From contig NZ_JARZAG010000008.1 in the NCBI RefSeq assembly GCF_029892155.1, positions 248,001-312,000 of the forward strand: a DNA stretch of 64,000 nt, read 5' to 3'. Below the pieces are notes generated by a model. It made no database searches. It was not told the DNA's origin and saw only the letters and a list, made by a program, of their open reading frames with translations. The position numbers were made by a program, and so were the translations under genes. Shown in pieces: positions 60,508 through 64,000 of the stretch. Origin of the DNA: Kitasatospora sp. GAS204B. Lineage in GTDB: Bacteria > Actinomycetota > Actinomycetes > Streptomycetales > Streptomycetaceae. Each line of letters starts with the position of its first letter. Position 1 is the stretch's first letter.

Positions 60508-63306
60508 TCAACGCGCGCCGGCCTGCGCCCCGACCAGCCCGACCAGCCCGACCGGTCCGCCCAGCCCGTCCATCGCTGCCGGCAGCGCCAGGGAGTCGGG
60601 CAGCCAGCTCCGGGTGCCGCCGTGCCGCAGCCGGAGCAGCGCGGCCAGCATGCCGGCCGTCCCGGTGCTGCAACCGGCCGTCACCTCGGTGCACGACTCG
60701 TCGGGGAGCAGCAACAGCCCGTCGCGCCGGGTGTGCCGGGCGTAAGCACAGGCCACGAGCTCGGCCGCCCAGCCGCGGTAGCGCGGTTCGTCCAGGACCG
60801 CGGCCAGGTCCAGCAGGAACTCGGCGTTGCCCGCCAGTCCGTGGCAGACCGCCGGCGAGAGCTGCCACCGGCGGCGGTGGACCTCCACGGCCGCCTGCTC
60901 CGCCAGCTCCCGGTAGCGCGGGTTGGCGGTGGCCTGCCAGAGCCTGCCGAGGAAGCTGCCGACCCCGGCGGATCCGCCGCACCAGTACGGTGGTTGGAAG
61001 GCGGGCCTGGTCGACGGCCGGGCGCCCGGGGCGCCGATCTCCTGGTCGTCCTTCGACCACCAGGCCGCGCCCGCCTCGACCTGGGCGGCCGCCACCAGCG
61101 TGTCGCCGGCCTGCCGGGCCAGCTCCACGAAGTCGTCCCGGCCGGCCGCCCGGCCGGCCAGCAGCAGGAAAGTGCCGATCCCGGCCACGCCGTTCCCGAA
61201 CCCCAACTGGCGGGCGCCGGCCAGCGCGGAGTCGAAGTCGGCCGGGACCGGCCAGATCACCCCGGCACCGCCCTGCTCGGCGGCGGCCAGCAGCCCCTCG
61301 CCGACCTCGACCGTGCGGGCCAGGAAGTCCGGCTCGCCGGTGACCCGCCAGAAGTGCAGCTGGGTCAGGCCCGCGCCGGCCGCGCCGTGGCAGATGCCGG
61401 GGTTCGGCCAGCGCACCGGAAGCTGACGGGCCAGCTGCGAGGCGGTCTCCAGCAGCGTCCGGTCGGCCAGCAGCCGGGCCGCGTCCAGCAGGGCCCAGGC
61501 GGTGCCGGCGCGGCCGAAGTACAGTCCGGGCAGCTGCGGTTCGTCCAGTCGCAGCCGCCCGGTGATCCAGTCGGCCGCCTGGGCGACCCCGGAGCGCAGC
61601 CGCAGGTCCATCCGCATCCCGGCGGCGGCCGTCAGCACCGCCAGCACTCCGGCGGCACCGTGCTGCACGTTCAGCGGGTCGTTGCGGGCGGCGAACCCAA
61701 CGGCTGGCCACAGCCGGGCCTGGCCGGTCGGCGTCATCGTCTCCAGCAGGTGGGTCAGCCCGTCGGCCAGCAGCTTCTCCTCGACCTCCTTCGACAGGAC
61801 GGCAGGTGATGGACCGTCAGGTCCTGCGGCGCCGTCAGCCGGGTGTGCCGCTCGCAGCACGGCCAGGAACCCCCGCACCCGCTCCAGGCTCCACCGCTGG
61901 TCGGCGGCCTCGGCCGTCAGTCCGAGGATCAGCGGCCGCAGCGACCGGCCGCCCGGGTTGTCCGCGAGGGTCCGGTTCACCAGGTGGGCCAGCCGTTCGT
62001 CCGCCGAGCGGGCCACCGGCTGGTCCGCGGTGAGCAGGGGCTCGGCGCCGCTCGCGAGGTGGAAGAGGACGGCGCCGAGGCTGTAGAGGTCCGAACCGGG
62101 CTCCGGCGCGGGCCCGCTGGCCTCCGCGCCCACCACCTCGGGTCCGGTGTACCCCGGGGTGCGGGCGGGCTGCACCTGATCGCCGGGGCGGGCGACCGAC
62201 TGCAGGTCGATCAGCCGGAGTTCGCCGTCGCCGGTGAGCATGAGGTTGTTCGGGTTCAGGTCACGCAGCACGTAGCCCGCCCGGTGCACCCGCTCGACCA
62301 CCGCCACGATCCGCTCGGTCAGGTCCAGCAGCGCCTGTCGGGTCGGCTCCGGATGCGCGGTTGCCCAGCCGCGCAGCGTCTGCCCGTCGATCCGCTCCTG
62401 GACCAGGTAGAGGTGGCCGCCCTGGGTGAACACCCCGAGCGCCTCGGCGCAGACGCCGAGCGGGGTCAGCGCCGCGTGCATCCGTGCCTCGTGCTGCAGC
62501 AGGTCGCCGGCGTCCGCGCCGGTCAGCTTCGCCCCGACGTGGCGCCGGGCCTCCTTGATGACGACCGGACGCTCGGTGCCCAGCTCGGTGGCGAGGTACA
62601 CCCCGCCCTTGTACGCGTGCCGGATCGCCTTGTGCACCACGTAGCGACCGTCCAACAGCACCGCGCCAGGCCGGATCGTGGCCTCAGGGTGCACGGGTAG
62701 CGGCGACCGCGCCCAGGCCGGCGGGCTGAACCAGGCCTGGCGACGGTCCCGGACGAAGCCGCCGTCGGGAGCCCGCAGCATCGGCTCGACCGTGCCGTCG
62801 TTGCCGAGCCGGGTCACCCCGTGGAAGACGCCGTAGCGGTAGTGCACCAGACTGCCGGGACGGTACGGCCGGTCGGACAGGATGCCCGGCCCGGGCAGCC
62901 CGCGGGTGACCCGGTCGAGCTCCTCGGCCAGCCGGCGGAAGTGGTCGTCGTCGTCCGGGTAGACCGTGATGAACTTGCCGCCGCCACCCCGGTCGTAGCG
63001 TGCGGAGACCAGCTCGGCCACCCGGCCCAGGGTGCCCGCGAACCTGAACGACGCCCGCTCCGCGACCAGCACCTCGGCGGCTTGGGCCAGCACCACCGGC
63101 GCGGCGAGCGGGGTGGCCGACACGTGCAGCTTCCACCCCTGTGCTCGCGGGCTGTGCCCCCCGGGCACCACCCGGCACCAGAACTCCCCCGGGTCGACCT
63201 CCCAGCCGAACGCGCCCTGCCGGCGCAGCGCCGACCTGACCAGGCCCGGGAGCAACTCGCCGTCCTCCTCAGGTGGTCCACTCCGGGTCGCGCTCGAACC
63301 TGTCAT
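60508..63306 (-). CDS. lanL: Class IV-type lanthipeptide synthetase (LanL)
   Basis: This 932-residue three-domain enzyme has a phosphothreonine-lyase-like N-terminus of about 210 residues (GWKLHVSATPLAAPVVLAQA, GKFITVYPDDDDHFRRLAEE). A Ser/Thr kinase-like domain covers about 225-500 (VVIKEARRHVG, catalytic loop YVLRDLNPNNLML, DLQSV in place of DFG, then GYTGPEVVG). The C-terminal LanC cyclase has zinc ligands present in YWCGGSAGVGS (about 778) and PAVCHGLAGNAEF (about 820). Retained Cys/His ligands assign it to class IV rather than the zinc-free class III. The ATG at 63306 has GGAGG seven bases before it. No precursor gene was found within 2 kb. Confidence 0.92.
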   Translation of the reverse strand: MTGSSATRSGPPEEDGELLPGLVRSALRRQGAFGWEVDPGEFWCRVVPGGHSPRAQGWKLHVSATPLAAPVVLAQAAEVLVAERASFRFAGTLGRVAELVSARYDRGGGGKFITVYPDDDDHFRRLAEELDRVTRGLPGPGILSDRPYRPGSLVHYRYGVFHGVTRLGNDGTVEPMLRAPDGGFVRDRRQAWFSPPAWARSPLPVHPEATIRPGAVLLDGRYVVHKAIRHAYKGGVYLATELGTERPVVIKEARRHVGAKLTGADAGDLLQHEARMHAALTPLGVCAEALGVFTQGGHLYLVQERIDGQTLRGWATAHPEPTRQALLDLTERIVAVVERVHRAGYVLRDLNPNNLMLTGDGELRLIDLQSVARPGDQVQPARTPGYTGPEVVGAEASGPAPEPGSDLYSLGAVLFHLASGAEPLLTADQPVARSADERLAHLVNRTLADNPGGRSLRPLILGLTAEAADQRWSLERVRGFLAVLRAAHPADGAAGPDGPSPAVLSKEVEEKLLADGLTHLLETMTPTGQARLWPAVGFAARNDPLNVQHGAAGVLAVLTAAAGMRMDLRLRSGVAQAADWITGRLRLDEPQLPGLYFGRAGTAWALLDAARLLADRTLLETASQLARQLPVRWPNPGICHGAAGAGLTQLHFWRVTGEPDFLARTVEVGEGLLAAAEQGGAGVIWPVPADFDSALAGARQLGFGNGVAGIGTFLLLAGRAAGRDDFVELARQAGDTLVAAAQVEAGAAWWSKDDQEIGAPGARPSTRPAFQPPYWCGGSAGVGSFLGRLWQATANPRYRELAEQAAVEVHRRRWQLSPAVCHGLAGNAEFLLDLAAVLDEPRYRGWAAELVACAYARHTRRDGLLLLPDESCTEVTAGCSTGTAGMLAALLRLRHGGTRSWLPDSLALPAAMDGLGGPVGLVGLVGAQAGAR

Positions 63307-63508
63307 CGCCGGGCCTCCGTTGCCGGGGAGGGAGCAGCGGCTGGGCCCTGCTCCGGGTGCGTCGACCATGCTTCCGGCGCTCGGCGGTCGTTGCATCAGG
63401 GCGGCACGCGTAGGTTCCGGCGGCCGACCCCACCCATCCTGCCGGGTGGCCCCCACCATCGGCCTGTTCTCACCCTGCGCCTCCGGCATGCGGTGACGAG
63501 GGCGGGTT

Positions 63509-64000
63509 TCACGTGAACGTCGGGGCGACACCGGTCAGGGCACAGCTGGCCGTCCAGAGGTGCGCCGCGGTCGTGGTGTCGGCCAGCTGGTTCCAGAGGG
63601 GTTCGCTCCTGGGCCTGCCGCGCAGCCCGAACACGCGGGGGCCCCACAGCTGGCCGCCACGCACGTCCGGGTCGAGCACGGCGCGCACGGTGGGCCAAGC
63701 GGCGGCTTCCTTGCCCTGGACGAGAAGGCCGAGCGGTAGGCCGCGCAGCCGCTCGCCGGCAGTCCGGACCTGAACCGGCGGCCGCGAGGGGGTGAGGGAG
63801 TCGAGCGCGCCGCCGGGATGTACGACCACGCTCAGCGTGGTGCTGCCGGCAGCGCCCAGGCGGCGGTCGAGCTCGAGAGCGAAGTACATCTGGGCCAGTT
63901 TCGACCGCGCATAGGCGCGCTTGGGCTGGTAGTCATGCGTGCTCTGGAGATCGTCGAGGTCCAGGCGTTCGGACTTGGCCGCGAAGCTGCCCGTGGTGAC
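63509..64000 (-). CDS. Short-chain dehydrogenase/reductase (C-terminal part, truncated by window edge)
   Basis: These 163 codons reach the window end in an open frame, so the N-terminal NAD(P)-binding part lies outside. The catalytic Tyr/Lys motif reads RAYARSKLAQMYFALELDRR, preceded by VTTGSFAAKSERL. It is followed by LSVVVHPGGALDSLTPSRPP, the usual post-catalytic loop. The C-terminal extension (GGQLWGPRVFGLRGRPRSEP) is typical of SDRs annotated as WW-domain-oxidoreductase-like in actinomycetes. It is unlikely to be a lanthipeptide tailoring enzyme just on this evidence, but it is directly upstream of lanL on the same strand. Confidence 0.85.
   Translation of the reverse strand, partial: VTTGSFAAKSERLDLDDLQSTHDYQPKRAYARSKLAQMYFALELDRRLGAAGSTTLSVVVHPGGALDSLTPSRPPVQVRTAGERLRGLPLGLLVQGKEAAAWPTVRAVLDPDVRGGQLWGPRVFGLRGRPRSEPLWNQLADTTTAAHLWTASCALTGVAPTFT

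Noticed and set aside
63307..63508. Possible LanL precursor in the gap upstream of lanL
   Set aside because: Short frames here lack a Ser/Thr/Cys-rich core and a leader-like helix; none was convincing.

Overview
The window is about 64 kb of very GC-rich DNA with typical actinomycete features. These include SARP/AfsR and LAL-LuxR regulators, many GTG/TTG starts, Tat and lipoprotein signals, CspA-like proteins, and S-adenosyl methyltransferases of the 'RVYDYMLGGKTNFAVDR' type. It reads as chromosomal DNA of a Streptomyces or Kitasatospora relative, in an accessory-rich region (several RiPP synthetases, a terpene synthase, secreted peptides, gene remnants). The first and last genes run off the window.

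Layout. (1) 1-6950: a mannoside or oligosaccharide uptake and breakdown operon (solute-binding protein, two permeases, GH5-like enzyme, GH38 alpha-mannosidase), followed by a prolyl aminopeptidase. (2) 8.0-13.8 kb: small genes and wreckage. It holds a secreted protein, a CU044_5270-like remnant, an ArsR/dienelactone-hydrolase divergent pair, a nucleotidyltransferase, a compact minus-strand group of two unannotatable micro-genes around a RimJ/L-type acetyltransferase, and a CutA stump joined to an XRE stump just before a NUDIX gene. (3) 13.8-17.1 kb: an HTH-TPR regulator divergent from a terpene-synthase-like gene that is translationally coupled to an 80-aa protein. (4) 17.3-21.4 kb: an S66 carboxypeptidase, a secreted delta-60-repeat protein and a divergent secreted protein with a ricin-B-like C-terminus. 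(5) 21.5-29.4 kb: an AfsR-type regulator, two small secreted proteins and an FtsX-type ABC exporter. (6) 29.4-35.9 kb: a cupin/DUF4267 pair whose TetR repressor survives only as a stump next to two intact operators, DUF4180 and HTH genes, and a NarL-type two-component system with a methyltransferase. (7) 36.0-44.4 kb: initiator tRNA, Tat-exported bicovalent-FAD oxidase, a nuclease-helicase (DUF2075), DUF5685 with a Cys/Asp-rich tail, MerR/DUF4188, a cold-shock gene and a helical-repeat protein. (8) 44.6-63.3 kb: lanthipeptide territory. It holds a class II LanM with a clear precursor (minus strand), a second LanM with a Cys-free precursor-like peptide (plus strand), a LAL-LuxR regulator and a class IV-type LanL. 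In between lie cold-shock, I36-inhibitor, lipoprotein, winged-helix, IS5-remnant, methyltransferase and thioredoxin genes. (9) The 3' edge carries the C-terminal part of a short-chain dehydrogenase.

The most noteworthy content is the set of three lanthionine synthetases of two classes within 19 kb, with no dedicated exporter or leader peptidase among them. One has a normal four-Cys precursor preceded by direct repeats and followed by a 13-bp tandem array. One has a mersacidin-like leader on a core without cysteine. One has no recognisable precursor. Product names rest on motifs read by eye; no database search was run.
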